A stretch of 64,000 nt of DNA from Salinilacustrithrix sp034522155 (GTDB lineage: Bacteria > Actinomycetota > Acidimicrobiia > Acidimicrobiales > Salinilacustritrichaceae). A program made the position numbers and the translations under genes. The DNA is taken from positions 496,001-560,000 of the forward strand of contig JAXHLP010000006.1 in NCBI GenBank assembly GCA_034522155.1, given 5' to 3'. Shown piece by piece: positions 24,531-32,679 of the stretch. The stretch's first letter is position 1, and the number at the start of each line of letters is the position of its first letter. The notes under the pieces are model-generated. The model saw only the letters and a program-made list of their open reading frames with translations. It searched no databases and had not been told where the DNA came from.

Positions 24531-25154
24531 TCACGAGGCCGCTTCGTAGCGGGCCGTGATCGAGTCCGAGGCGACGGCGGCGGCCTCGATGAGCGGGATC
24601 GCGTCCCGGCCGTCGAGCCCGGCGGCCAGCCCGATCGGTTCGGCCGCGGCGTAGACGGTGAACACGTAGTCGTGCGGCCCGTCGTCCCGCGGCGGGCACG
24701 GACCGTCCCAGCCCTCGACGCCGCTGTCCGTCCGGGCCGCGATCGCCCCCGGCGGTGCGCCGCCGTCGAGCCGGCCGATGGCCGGATCGATCCCGGTCAC
24801 CACCCAGTGGACGAATCCCTCGGCGTCGCGGTCGAGGACCACGATCGCCACTTCGGCCGCGGCCGCGGGAACGCCGCGAATCGTCAGCGGCGGCGGCACG
24901 TTCGTGCCCTCGCAGGTGAACTCGGCATCGAGGAAGCCGCCGTCGGCGAACGCCGTGCTCGCCAGTGCCAGCCCGGCGGCAGCCCCCGACTCGGTGGTGG
25001 CGCCGGCGTCGAAGCCGGTGGAGGTCGAGGTGGTCTCCCGGGAGACCGGCACCTCGGGTGCGGGCTCCAGCGTGCGGCCGTCGTCGTTGCAGGCGACCAG
25101 TGCGAGGAGGCAGCACGCCGCGACTGCGACGCTTCGGAACTGCACGGCGTACAC
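24531..25154 (-). CDS. YbhB/YbcL (PEBP) family lipoprotein
   Basis: 207 residues: a signal peptide with AACCLLALVAC as lipobox, an Ala/Thr/Ser-rich linker, then a phosphatidylethanolamine-binding-protein fold. Matching motifs are FTCEGTNVPPPLTIRGVP near residue 82, VLDRDAEGFVHWVVTGIDP near 110, the GWDGPCPPRDDGPHDYVFTVYA block near 155, and a closing helix. Function of bacterial YbhB proteins is not settled. GTG 25154 lies 5 bp after the stop of the glutamate dehydrogenase, implying co-transcription. Confidence 0.9.
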   Translation of the reverse strand: MYAVQFRSVAVAACCLLALVACNDDGRTLEPAPEVPVSRETTSTSTGFDAGATTESGAAAGLALASTAFADGGFLDAEFTCEGTNVPPPLTIRGVPAAAAEVAIVVLDRDAEGFVHWVVTGIDPAIGRLDGGAPPGAIAARTDSGVEGWDGPCPPRDDGPHDYVFTVYAAAEPIGLAAGLDGRDAIPLIEAAAVASDSITARYEAAS

Positions 25155-25158
25155 GTTG

Positions 25159-26406
25159 CTAGACGTAGCCCCGCAGGCGGGAGGCATCGGCCACCCGTTG
25201 CACACCGATGGCGTAGGCGGCCCGGCGCAACGTGCAGCCGTGACGATCCGAGAACGCCTGGGTCCACTCGTAGGCGGCGCGCAGCCGGTCACCGAGCTGG
25301 TCGTTGAACTGCGCCAGCTTCCAGGTGAACTGCTGGATGTTCATCGTCCACTCGAAGTACGACCCGGTGACACCGCCGGCGTTGGCGAGGATGTCGGGGA
25401 TGACGGTCTTTCCTGCGTCGATCAGCACGGCATCGCCGCCCGGGGTCACCGGGTAGTTGGCGCCCTCGAGCACGACGTCGGCCCGGACGTCGCCCGCGTT
25501 GGCCTCGGTGATCACCTGGCCGAGCGCAGCCGGTACGAGCACGTCGCAATCCAGTGCCAGCAGCTCGGCGTTTGTGATGGTCTCCCCGACGCCGGCGTCC
25601 CCGACGAGGCCGCCCTCGTCGACGGTCCGGGCCAGGCCGTGGACGTCGAGGCCGCTGGCGTCGTAGATGCCGCCACCGATATCGGAGACGGCGACGACGC
25701 TGGCCCCCCGCTCGACCGCGGTCTTGGCGGCCCACGTGCCGACGTTGCCGAAGCCCTGGATCGCGACCCGCAAGCCGCCCAGCGGGGTGCCCGTGTGCTT
25801 GCCCCAGGCTTCGAGCACGTCGATCGCCCCCCGACCGGTGGCCGACTCGCGGCCGGGTGCGCCGCTGAGGTCGGTGGGCTTGCCGGTCACGCACGCGGGT
25901 GTGTACCCGTGCATCGACGAGTACGAGTCCATCAACCACGCCATGGTCTGGGCGTCGGTGTTCATGTCGGGCGCGGGGATGTCGCGGTAGGCGCCGAGTA
26001 CGTGGTGGATCGAAGCGGTGAAGCGCCGCGTCATGGCCTCGCGCTCGCGCTCGGACATGCCGGTGGGGTCGACCTCGATGCCGCCCTTGGCGCCGCCGAA
26101 GGGCAGGTCGAGCAGCGCGGTCTTCCAGGTCATCAACGAGGCCAGTGCCCGGACCTCGTCGAGGTCGACGGTGGGGTGGTAGCGGATCCCGCCCTTGTAG
26201 GGGCCGCGGGCGCCGTTGTGCTGGACGCGGAAGCCACGCAGGACGAGCAGCGACCCGTCGTCGCGACGCACGGGTACCTGGCAGGCGACCTCCCGGTAGG
26301 AGCTGGTGAGCACCGGGATCATCTCGTCGTCGAGATCGATGATCTCGGTGGCTTCTTCGAAGTAGCGGGTGACCGCCTGGTGCGCGGAGAGGTACTCGGA
26401 GCTCAC
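25159..26406 (-). CDS. Glutamate dehydrogenase family, paralogue 2
   Basis: 415 residues and the more canonical of the two dehydrogenases in the window. Visible: VLRGFRVQHNGARGPYKGG near residue 57, KTALLDLPFGGAKGG near 93 with the catalytic lysine, DIPAPDMNTDAQTMAW near 142, GRESATGRGAIDVLEAWG near 190, IQGFGNVGTWAAKTA near 216, and PDILANAGGVTGSYFEW near 340. It interconverts glutamate and 2-oxoglutarate. GTG 26406 has a TAGACA box 7 nt upstream, so it likely begins its own transcript despite sitting behind the SPFH gene. Confidence 0.93.
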   Translation of the reverse strand: MSSEYLSAHQAVTRYFEEATEIIDLDDEMIPVLTSSYREVACQVPVRRDDGSLLVLRGFRVQHNGARGPYKGGIRYHPTVDLDEVRALASLMTWKTALLDLPFGGAKGGIEVDPTGMSEREREAMTRRFTASIHHVLGAYRDIPAPDMNTDAQTMAWLMDSYSSMHGYTPACVTGKPTDLSGAPGRESATGRGAIDVLEAWGKHTGTPLGGLRVAIQGFGNVGTWAAKTAVERGASVVAVSDIGGGIYDASGLDVHGLARTVDEGGLVGDAGVGETITNAELLALDCDVLVPAALGQVITEANAGDVRADVVLEGANYPVTPGGDAVLIDAGKTVIPDILANAGGVTGSYFEWTMNIQQFTWKLAQFNDQLGDRLRAAYEWTQAFSDRHGCTLRRAAYAIGVQRVADASRLRGYV

Positions 26407-26419
26407 CGCGGGGTGTCTA

Positions 26420-27373
26420 TCAGCTGGCGCCGTCGTCGCTGGGTCGTTCGAGGAGCTCGGTCACGCCAGCCAACGCCCCGGCCACGCCGGACAGCTCGGT
26501 GGGGACGATGATCTTCGTCGCCTGGCCGTCGCCCAGCTTCTGCAGGGCCTCGAGGTACTTGATGGCGAGCAGGTCGTTGGACGGGTTGCCTTCGTGGATG
26601 GCCTGGTAGACGCTGCGGATGGCGTCGGCCTCGCCCTCGGCCACTGCCTGCTGGCGGAACTTCTCGGCGTCGGCGAAGGTACGTACGGCCTCGGCCCGGC
26701 CCTCGGCCTCGAGGACGGATCGCTGCTTCACGCCCTCGGCCTGGAGGATGGCCGAGGCCTTCTCGCCCTCGGCGGTGGTGATCGCGGCCTCGCGCTGGCC
26801 CTGAGCCTCGGTGACCACGGCTCGCCGGGTGCGCTCGGCTTTCATCTGCTCGTGCATCGCCGTCATCACGTCGGGCGGCGGATCGATCCGCTGGATCTCG
26901 ACCCGCACGACGCGGACGCCCCACTTGTCGGTGGCATCGTCGAGGATCTGGCGCAGCGCCACGTTGATGGTGTCGCGGGACGTGAGCGACTCGTCGAGCT
27001 GCATGTCGCCGATCACGTTGCGCAGGTTGGTCTGGGCGAGCTTGGTGACCGCCACGATGAAGTTGGCCACGTTGTAGACGAGGCGCTGGGGGTCGGTGGG
27101 CTCGTAGTAGATGACCGCGTCGACCGACACCGCTACGTTGTCGGCGGTGATCACCTCCTGGGGCGGGACGTCGACGACCTGCTCGCGCATGTCGACGGCC
27201 CGGATGGTCTGCACGAACGGGATGATGAGCCGCAGTCCCGGGTCGACGGTGGTCTGGTAGCGACCGAGCATCTCGACGATGCCCCGCTGGTACGGCCGGA
27301 TGATCCGGACGCCGGCAGCGACGTAGGCGAGGAGGAATGTGCCGATGACGGCGAGAACGATGACCAGTGCCAT
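26420..27373 (-). CDS. SPFH/stomatin-type membrane protein (QmcA-like)
   Basis: A 317-residue protein with an N-terminal membrane helix (residues 2-22) and an SPFH/band-7 domain: RPYQRGIVEMLGRYQ, PGLRLIIPFVQTIRAVDMRE near 46, PQEVITADNVAVSVDAVIYY near 70, and RDTINVALRQILDDATDKWG near 135. A helical flotillin-like region rich in Glu and Ala follows (residues about 185-255). Such proteins assemble membrane rings with NfeD partners and protease complexes. Its ATG directly follows the stop of the nfeD-like gene, the known pairing. Confidence 0.93.
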   Translation of the reverse strand: MALVIVLAVIGTFLLAYVAAGVRIIRPYQRGIVEMLGRYQTTVDPGLRLIIPFVQTIRAVDMREQVVDVPPQEVITADNVAVSVDAVIYYEPTDPQRLVYNVANFIVAVTKLAQTNLRNVIGDMQLDESLTSRDTINVALRQILDDATDKWGVRVVRVEIQRIDPPPDVMTAMHEQMKAERTRRAVVTEAQGQREAAITTAEGEKASAILQAEGVKQRSVLEAEGRAEAVRTFADAEKFRQQAVAEGEADAIRSVYQAIHEGNPSNDLLAIKYLEALQKLGDGQATKIIVPTELSGVAGALAGVTELLERPSDDGAS

Positions 27374-27865
27374 CTAGCTGGACCTTTCGGGAGGTTGTGA
27401 GGGCAGGGTGAGGCCGATCGGCAAGACGATGACCCGCGTCCCCTTGACCTCGGTGACGGTGACGACGGTGTCGATTCCGATGGTGTCGCCGTGGGCGGAT
27501 TGGGCCCGCCACTCCTCGCGGCCCACGCGGATGAGACCGACTTCATCGGGGCCAGCGGGGACCTCGTCGAGAACCACACCCTGCTCGCCGACGAGGCGCT
27601 GGGCACCGACGCCGGCCGGGTTGCCCGAGGTGCTGTCGAGGCGGCGGGCAAGCGGTCGGAGTGCGGCGAAGGAGATCAGCGACACGACCACGAACACGAG
27701 CCATCCGATCGCGACCGCCGCGCCCAGGAACGACGCGATGGCAGCCACGACCGCGCCGGCCGCGAACGGGGCGAGGAAGAACGAGCCCGGGCTGGTCATC
27801 TCACCGAGGCCGAAGACGACCGCGGCCGCCAGCCAGACCCACCGCCAGAACTCGGGTTCGTCCAC
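27374..27865 (-). CDS. NfeD-like membrane protein
   Basis: 163 residues with membrane helices (WRWVWLAAAVVFGLGEMTSP, FFLAPFAAGAVVAAIASFLG and AIGWLVFVVVSLISFAALRP), then a C-terminal OB-like soluble domain (LVGEQGVVLDEV near residue 92, then GLIRVGREEWRAQSAHG), the short NfeD form. NfeD partners with the SPFH protein encoded immediately downstream; their junction has no gap. GTG start with TAGCCT 8 nt upstream marks the operon promoter. Confidence 0.92.
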   Translation of the reverse strand: MDEPEFWRWVWLAAAVVFGLGEMTSPGSFFLAPFAAGAVVAAIASFLGAAVAIGWLVFVVVSLISFAALRPLARRLDSTSGNPAGVGAQRLVGEQGVVLDEVPAGPDEVGLIRVGREEWRAQSAHGDTIGIDTVVTVTEVKGTRVIVLPIGLTLPSQPPERSS

Positions 27866-28008
27866 GGAGGAGCAGGCTAGTAAACGACCTGCACCCGGAG
27901 CAGCACCCCCGGGGTGAGAGCCACAGCGCCAGCGTGGGAGCTGAACCGTCGACGACGGCGGTGGGCGCTACACCAATGACCGTTTCTGAAGTCGGTATCG
28001 TGTCTCCG

Positions 28009-28869
28009 GTGACCCGGCCCGCCCCTCGCTGCCTGCTCACCGTCCACGCCCACCCCGACGACGAGTCGTCCAAGGGGGCTGGGACGGTCGCGAAGTATCA
28101 CGATGCCGGCGTGCGCACCGTCCTCGTGTGCTGCACCGGTGGCGAAGCCGGCGACATCCTGAACCCGGCGATGGATCGACCGGAGGTGCGCGACGACCTC
28201 CCCGCCATGCGAAGGCGTGAACTCGACGCCGCGGCCGCAGTCATCGGCTACGACGAGGTCGTGATGCTCGGCTACCACGACTCGGGCATGCCCGACAGCG
28301 AGGACAACGCTCGCGCCGACGCGTTCGCCAATGCCGACCTCGACGAGGCCGTGGGCCGACTGGTTGCCATCCTCCGGCGGGAGCGGCCCCAGGTCGTGGT
28401 CACCTATGGCGACGACCAGAAGGGCTATCCCCATCCCGATCACCTGATGGTCCACGACGTGACCATGCCGGCCATCGAGCGGGCAGCCGACCCCGGGTGG
28501 TATCCCGAGGCCGGCGAGCCCCACCGGGTCGACAAGGTGTACTGGACGATGTGGTCGCGGGCCCGGCTCCACGCCATGCACGAGAAGTTCCTCGAGCTCG
28601 AGCTCGAGTCGCCCTTCGACGAGAAGTGGTTCGAGCGGCCCTCCCAGGACGACCGGATCACGACCCGGGTCTCGACCACGGGCTACGGCGACGTCCGGTG
28701 GGACGCGCTGCTCTCCCACGCGACCCAGGTCGATCCGACCTCGCCGTTCTGGTTCGGATTGCCCCGGGAGATCGCCGCCGACCTCCACCCGTGGGACGAG
28801 TACGAGCTGGCCGTGAGCCATGTCGACTCCGACGAGTCCACGGGCGACTTGTTCGACGGCGTCGAATGA
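28009..28869 (+). CDS. PIG-L family, mycothiol S-conjugate amidase (Mca)-like
   Basis: 286 residues, the length of Mca. The N-terminus LTVHAHPDDESSKGAGTVAK and CCTGGEAGDILNPAMDRPE match mycothiol S-conjugate amidases closely, and the second zinc His is in YPHPDHLMVHD near residue 140. Mca cleaves mycothiol adducts of electrophiles for detoxification. I chose GTG 28009 since TATCGT (27996-28001) lies exactly 7 nt before it; the ATG at 27976 would place the promoter inside the gene. ATGA overlap with the next gene. Mca versus MshB cannot be settled by eye. Confidence 0.85.
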   Translation: MTRPAPRCLLTVHAHPDDESSKGAGTVAKYHDAGVRTVLVCCTGGEAGDILNPAMDRPEVRDDLPAMRRRELDAAAAVIGYDEVVMLGYHDSGMPDSEDNARADAFANADLDEAVGRLVAILRRERPQVVVTYGDDQKGYPHPDHLMVHDVTMPAIERAADPGWYPEAGEPHRVDKVYWTMWSRARLHAMHEKFLELELESPFDEKWFERPSQDDRITTRVSTTGYGDVRWDALLSHATQVDPTSPFWFGLPREIAADLHPWDEYELAVSHVDSDESTGDLFDGVE

Positions 28870-29165
28870 ACACCCGGATCCAGTTCGAGGTCGGAACGAG
28901 CAAGACCGACACCGAGGTCTTCCACCTCATCCTGGACGACGACGAGGTGGTCGCGTCGGTCGACGGTGCCGCCGAGGCCCCCGACTTCGTGATGATCCTC
29001 GCCCCCGAGGCGTTCGCCGAGGTGGTCGGCGGCGAGCTCGGGCTCGACGTCGGCTACATGCAGGGGCGGGTCAAGGTCACCGGCAACGTGGGCCGCATGC
29101 TGTCGGTGCTGCCCGTGCTGACATCGGCAGAGCTGCTCACCGAGCTGTCGGCGCACGCACCGTGA
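28866..29165 (+). CDS. SCP2-type sterol-carrier-like domain protein
   Basis: 99 residues in an alpha/beta arrangement typical of SCP-2 domains: RIQFEVGTSKTDTEVFHLIL, VASVDGAAEAPDFVMILAPE, AFAEVVGGELGLDVGYMQGR and VKVTGNVGRMLSVLPV. The closing GRVKVTGN segment is the most diagnostic. SCP-2 domains bind lipids or acyl-CoA. Its ATG overlaps the stop of the Mca-like gene (ATGA) and its end overlaps the convergent lipoprotein gene by 29 bp. Confidence 0.75.
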   Translation: MNTRIQFEVGTSKTDTEVFHLILDDDEVVASVDGAAEAPDFVMILAPEAFAEVVGGELGLDVGYMQGRVKVTGNVGRMLSVLPVLTSAELLTELSAHAP

Positions 29166-29511
29166 CGGTCATCGACTGGTCGGGGTCCTCGGTGTCGATG
29201 ATCTCGTACTCGTCGGGTTCGTCGAAGACCACGAGGGTGAACTCGTCCGGGAAGATCGGTCCGGTGTCGATGCTGAAGTCCTCGGTGCGCACGCCGTGGT
29301 CGTCGTCACCGACGTTGCGGAACTCGACGAGGTCGGTCGTCTCGATCTCGAGCGTCCCGGTGTCGAAGCCGTCGTCGCCGATCTCGACCACGACGGTGGC
29401 CTCGGCCGGAACGTCGGGGAGATCGTCGCGGGAGAGCGCGCGGCGTCCGTCGTCGCAGCCGGCCGAGACCGTCGACGCGACCAGCACGGCCACGACCAGG
29501 AAGCGCCTCAC
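29137..29511 (-). CDS. Small lipoprotein with cupredoxin-like domain
   Basis: 124 residues. A short signal peptide ends in a lipobox-like VSAGC near residue 19. The mature domain is all-beta and resembles a blue-copper fold: ATVVVEIGDDGFDTGTLEIE, DLVEFRNVGDDDHGVRTED with a possible His ligand, and FDEPDEYEIID. The C-terminal Cys/His/Met ligand loop of true cupredoxins is missing, so copper binding is doubtful. It overlaps the following minus-strand chbG-like gene's end region and faces the SCP2-like gene. Confidence 0.65.
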   Translation of the reverse strand: MRRFLVVAVLVASTVSAGCDDGRRALSRDDLPDVPAEATVVVEIGDDGFDTGTLEIETTDLVEFRNVGDDDHGVRTEDFSIDTGPIFPDEFTLVVFDEPDEYEIIDTEDPDQSMTVTVRAPTAR

Positions 29512-30332
29512 GCCCGCTGGGCCTCCCGCAGCTCGCGGTATCCGATCAGGGTCGCACCCGCGGTGTCGACGAGGTCGGCCAGGCCGCCGGTGACGAGGTC
29601 GAGGTCGTCGACCCAGCCGGCCCAGTTGTCGGTGATGGCCCGAACCTCCGGGGTGTCGACGGCGGGCTGCACGTGGATCTCGGTGACTCCGGGTTGCAGG
29701 TTGGCGAGGGCCACCTCGATCCGGGAGCGGCTCGGTGGTGCGGGCACGTCGACGAAGTGGTCGGGGAACAGGATTCCCTCATCGGATGCCAGGGTGCGGA
29801 ACGGGAATCCGATCCGCCGCTGGGTCGAGGCATCGGACAGCCGGACGGGGAGGCGGTACTCCACGGCCAGGCCGAGATACACGTCGAAGAGCTCGGGCCG
29901 GAGCTGGAGCAGCTTCATGTGGCTGTCGAGGTGGCTCACGTCGAAGCCGTAGAGGACGGCTCGCTCGATCTGGGCCCGGCATTCGCGCCGGACCTCGTCG
30001 GGGTCGGCGTGCTCCCAGGTGTCGATGTTGGTCCGGGGAAAGCCACCGTCGCCGTCGAGCAGGCTGGGTGCCTGGGTGATGGGGCCCCACCGGAAGACGT
30101 CGTGCTCGGCGGTGAGGGTGAGGTGCACGCCGACGTCCTCTCCCCGGTACTCGAGGGCGGCGTGGCGGGCCCACGGGCACGGGACCATCAACGATGCCGT
30201 GGTGGCCGCGCCGTCACGGAGCGCGGCGTACACGCCGAGGTTGCTGGCATGCGACAGGCCGAGATCGTCGCAACTCACGATCAGCAGCTTGGCGTCGGGG
30301 GCGTGACCCAGCCGTTCGACCAGTTCGGACAC
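29508..30332 (-). CDS. ChbG/HpnK-family carbohydrate deacetylase (YdjC fold)
   Basis: 274 residues. Metal-site features of the YdjC/ChbG group are visible: LLIVSCDDLGLSHASN near residue 18 (Asp-Asp), GEDVGVHLTLTAEHDV near 65 with a His, and DVSHLDSHMKLLQL near 130 with the His-x3-His pair. These enzymes deacetylate amino sugars such as chitooligosaccharides or hopanoid glycans. GTG 30332 is chosen because TAGCGT lies exactly 7 nt upstream; GTG 30341 is an alternative. The stop overlaps the start of the lipoprotein gene by 4 bp. Confidence 0.9.
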   Translation of the reverse strand: MSELVERLGHAPDAKLLIVSCDDLGLSHASNLGVYAALRDGAATTASLMVPCPWARHAALEYRGEDVGVHLTLTAEHDVFRWGPITQAPSLLDGDGGFPRTNIDTWEHADPDEVRRECRAQIERAVLYGFDVSHLDSHMKLLQLRPELFDVYLGLAVEYRLPVRLSDASTQRRIGFPFRTLASDEGILFPDHFVDVPAPPSRSRIEVALANLQPGVTEIHVQPAVDTPEVRAITDNWAGWVDDLDLVTGGLADLVDTAGATLIGYRELREAQRA

Positions 30333-30342
30333 GGCGGCCACG

Positions 30343-30903
30343 CTACTGGGGTGGTTCCGGCGGGGGACCGATGTCGACGTCGGGTCCGCCGCACGCCGAC
30401 CACAGCCCGACGCCGTCGGAGCGAGCAGTCGCCTCGGCGGCCACGAAGGTGTCGTGGAGCGCCTCGTTGTCGCCATAACTGACCGCATCGGCGAAGCCCC
30501 CCTCGATCAAGGCCAGGTTCACCAACAGCCCGTCGTCGCGCCGGTACACGTAGGCGAGCAGGCGGTCGTACCGGTCGCGGACGACTTCGTCGCGTTCGAG
30601 GCGGACGGGCGTACCGGGCGGCAGCAACGCCGCGGTGTGCGCCGACGCCTCAGCGCCGAAGCACTGGACCGGACGATCGCGGGCGACCGTTTCGGGCGTG
30701 TCGACGCCGATGAGCCGTACCCGTTCGTCGCGGCCGCCGACGTCGATGTCGACGGTGTCGCCGTCGATGACCTCGACGACCGTGCCTTCGCCCGCGTCGG
30801 CCCGAGGGCCGCCACGTCGATCGAGCGCGCCCGATCCGAGGACGACCAGGACGGCGGCGACCACCGACGCCAGTGCGAGCGCCCCGGCGCGCGACCGCGA
30901 CAT
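30343..30903 (-). CDS. Secreted or anchored thermonuclease (SNase-like)
   Basis: 186 residues: an N-terminal hydrophobic helix (LALASVVAAVLVVLGSG) and a staphylococcal-nuclease domain with GTVVEVIDGDTVDIDVGG near residue 40, VRLIGVDTPETV near 63 with the catalytic Arg/Asp, RLERDEVVRDRYDRLLAYVY near 103 with the second Arg, and GFADAVSYGDN. All SNase catalytic positions appear kept. It should cut DNA or RNA outside the cytoplasm with Ca2+. ATG start; 11 bp upstream of the chbG-like promoter. Confidence 0.93.
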   Translation of the reverse strand: MSRSRAGALALASVVAAVLVVLGSGALDRRGGPRADAGEGTVVEVIDGDTVDIDVGGRDERVRLIGVDTPETVARDRPVQCFGAEASAHTAALLPPGTPVRLERDEVVRDRYDRLLAYVYRRDDGLLVNLALIEGGFADAVSYGDNEALHDTFVAAEATARSDGVGLWSACGGPDVDIGPPPEPPQ

Positions 30904-30918
30904 CAGTTGGGCACGGGG

Positions 30919-32097
30919 TCAGACGCGCTGGACGATGGTGCCCGTTCCGAGGCCACCACCGCAGCACATCGTCACCAGGGCGTTCTCCTTGTCGGCTCGT
31001 TCGAGCTCGTGGAGGGCCTTGGTCAGAAGGACGGCACCGGTGCCGCCGAGGGGGTGGCCCAGCGCGATGGCGCCACCGTTGGGGTTCACCGTGTCCATGT
31101 CGGGGCTGTGCTCCTTGGCCCACGACAGCACGACCGAGGCGAAGGCTTCGTTGATCTCGGTGACGTCGATGTCGGACATGGTCATGCCCGTGCGCTCGAA
31201 CAGGTGGGCGGTGGCGTCGATGGGGCCGGTGAGCATGAGCACCGGGTCGACACCGACGTTGCAGGTGTCGACGATGCGGGCCTTGGGCGTGAGACCGAGT
31301 GCCTTGGCCTTGTCGGCGGTCATCATGAGGACCGCAGCTGCGCCGTCGGAGATCTGTGACGACGACCCGGCGGTGTGGACACCGTCCTCCCGTGCGACCG
31401 GCTTGAGCTGGGCGAGCTTGTCGAGGCTGGTCTCGCGCAGCCCCTCGTCGCGGGTGACGGTGTGGGTGGTGTCGAGCACGTTGCCTTCGTCGTCGGCGTC
31501 GGGGGCGGTGACCGGCACGATCTGGGTGCCGAAGCGGTCCTCGGCCCAGGCCCGGGCGGCGAGCTCCTGGGAACGGAGCCCGAACTCGTCGGTGTCCTGG
31601 CGGGAGATGCCCCACTTGTCGGCGATGCGCTCGGCGCCCTCGAACTGCGAGGTCATCTCGTAGCGGGGGAAGTACGTCTTGGGGATGGGTACGCCGAAGC
31701 CGAGCTTCTTCGAGCCGCTGGCGCCGATGGGCACCCGGCTCATGGCCTCCACGCCGCAGGCGACGGCGACGTCGACGGCGCCGCCAGCCACGAGCATGCT
31801 GGCCATGTTGGTGGCCTGCTGGGACGACCCGCACTGGTTGTCGACCGTCGACGTGGCCACCGACTGGGGCAGTCCTGCCGCCAGCCAGGCGGTACGGCCG
31901 ATGTTGAAGGCCTGCTCGCCGACCTGGGAGACGCAGCCGGCTACGACCTGTCCGACCTCGGCCGGGTCGATGCCGGTGCGGTCGATGAGCTCCCGCTGGG
32001 CGATGCCGAGCAATTCGCCCGGATGGAGGGTGGACAGGCCGCCGCCCTTGCGCCCCACGGGCGTGCGGACGGCATCGATGATCACGACGTCGGTCAT
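30919..32097 (-). CDS. Thiolase (acetyl-CoA acetyltransferase family)
   Basis: A 392-residue thiolase. The nucleophilic Cys is in VDNQCGSSQQATNM near residue 88, the His in NPNGGAIALGHPLGGTGA near 347, and the second Cys in VTMCCGGGLGTG near 377, all as in type II thiolases. It cleaves or condenses acyl-CoA chains. TAGGGT (32105-32110) lies exactly 7 nt from the ATG. In context with ACAD, MaoC and SDR genes it fits beta-oxidation-like catabolism; chain specificity is unknown. Confidence 0.95.
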   Translation of the reverse strand: MTDVVIIDAVRTPVGRKGGGLSTLHPGELLGIAQRELIDRTGIDPAEVGQVVAGCVSQVGEQAFNIGRTAWLAAGLPQSVATSTVDNQCGSSQQATNMASMLVAGGAVDVAVACGVEAMSRVPIGASGSKKLGFGVPIPKTYFPRYEMTSQFEGAERIADKWGISRQDTDEFGLRSQELAARAWAEDRFGTQIVPVTAPDADDEGNVLDTTHTVTRDEGLRETSLDKLAQLKPVAREDGVHTAGSSSQISDGAAAVLMMTADKAKALGLTPKARIVDTCNVGVDPVLMLTGPIDATAHLFERTGMTMSDIDVTEINEAFASVVLSWAKEHSPDMDTVNPNGGAIALGHPLGGTGAVLLTKALHELERADKENALVTMCCGGGLGTGTIVQRV

Positions 32098-32143
32098 GGT
32101 GCCCACCCTAGGACCTGCGCGAACGGACGGGCTCGGGCGACGT

Positions 32144-32410
32144 CTATCTCCTGCGGCGCCGGCCCGCCCCGGTGAGGGCGTTGTAGACGAAGAGCAGGAT
32201 CGTCGCTCCGATGAACGCCACGAACAGGGAGTACAGCCCGAAATCGCCGATGCCCTCGCCGCCGGCGGCGTCGAAGAGCGCACCGCCCACGAGGCCGCCG
32301 ATCACCCCGATGGCCATCGTGGCCAGGCAGCCGTTGCCACGGACACCGGTGACCCGGCCAGCCAGGGCTCCGGCGAGGAGACCGACGATGATCCAACCGA
32401 TGATGCCCAT
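32144..32410 (-). CDS. GlsB/YeaQ/YmgE family membrane protein
   Basis: 88 residues with the standard pattern of this stress-associated family: IGWIIVGLLAGALAGRVTG, then a Gly-rich helix TMAIGVIGGLVGGALF, a GGEGIGDFGLYSLF loop and a final helix FIGATILLFVYNAL with a basic tail. TACCGT lies 8 nt before the ATG. Function of the family is not established; it is often linked to general stress. Confidence 0.9.
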   Translation of the reverse strand: MGIIGWIIVGLLAGALAGRVTGVRGNGCLATMAIGVIGGLVGGALFDAAGGEGIGDFGLYSLFVAFIGATILLFVYNALTGAGRRRRR

Positions 32411-32428
32411 CGGACCAGACGGTAGCGC

Positions 32429-32590
32429 TCACGCCGCCGTTGCGTGCCGGTCGTCGACCTCGCCTGCTGCATTGCGGCGATGCGCCTCGGCGAGGGCGGC
32501 CCGGGCCTTGGCCAGGCCCCGTCGGCCGGCATCGCGGCTGCGGGTGTCGAGGTGGAAGGAGTGGGGGAGGAGGCGGGGTTGTTCAGCCAT
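32429..32590 (-). CDS. Small basic hypothetical protein
   Basis: 53 residues, strongly charged (LLPHSFHLDTRSRDAGRRGL, then KARAALAEAHRRNAAG). A helical middle is predicted. ATG 32590 is followed by well-biased codons, and a GATACT box sits 6 nt upstream. I do not recognise a family, but the spacing and promoter support a real small gene in a run of minus-strand genes. Confidence 0.5.
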   Translation of the reverse strand: MAEQPRLLPHSFHLDTRSRDAGRRGLAKARAALAEAHRRNAAGEVDDRHATAA

Positions 32591-32666
32591 GCCACCAGTA
32601 TCCGCAGCGGGGGTGACAAGAACCCCGGGGACGTCGGCAGTTGCGGGATCACGGGGCACACGTGCC

Positions 32667-32672
32667 TAGATT
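32667..32672 (+). promoter_or_regulatory. -10 box TAGATT for leaderless thioesterase gene
   Basis: TAGATT ends 7 nt before the GTG at 32680, one of the clearest examples of the promoter layout used in this window. It decides the start: an upstream in-frame start at 32641 would place the promoter within the gene. Confidence 0.6.
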
Positions 32673-32679
32673 CCGGCGC

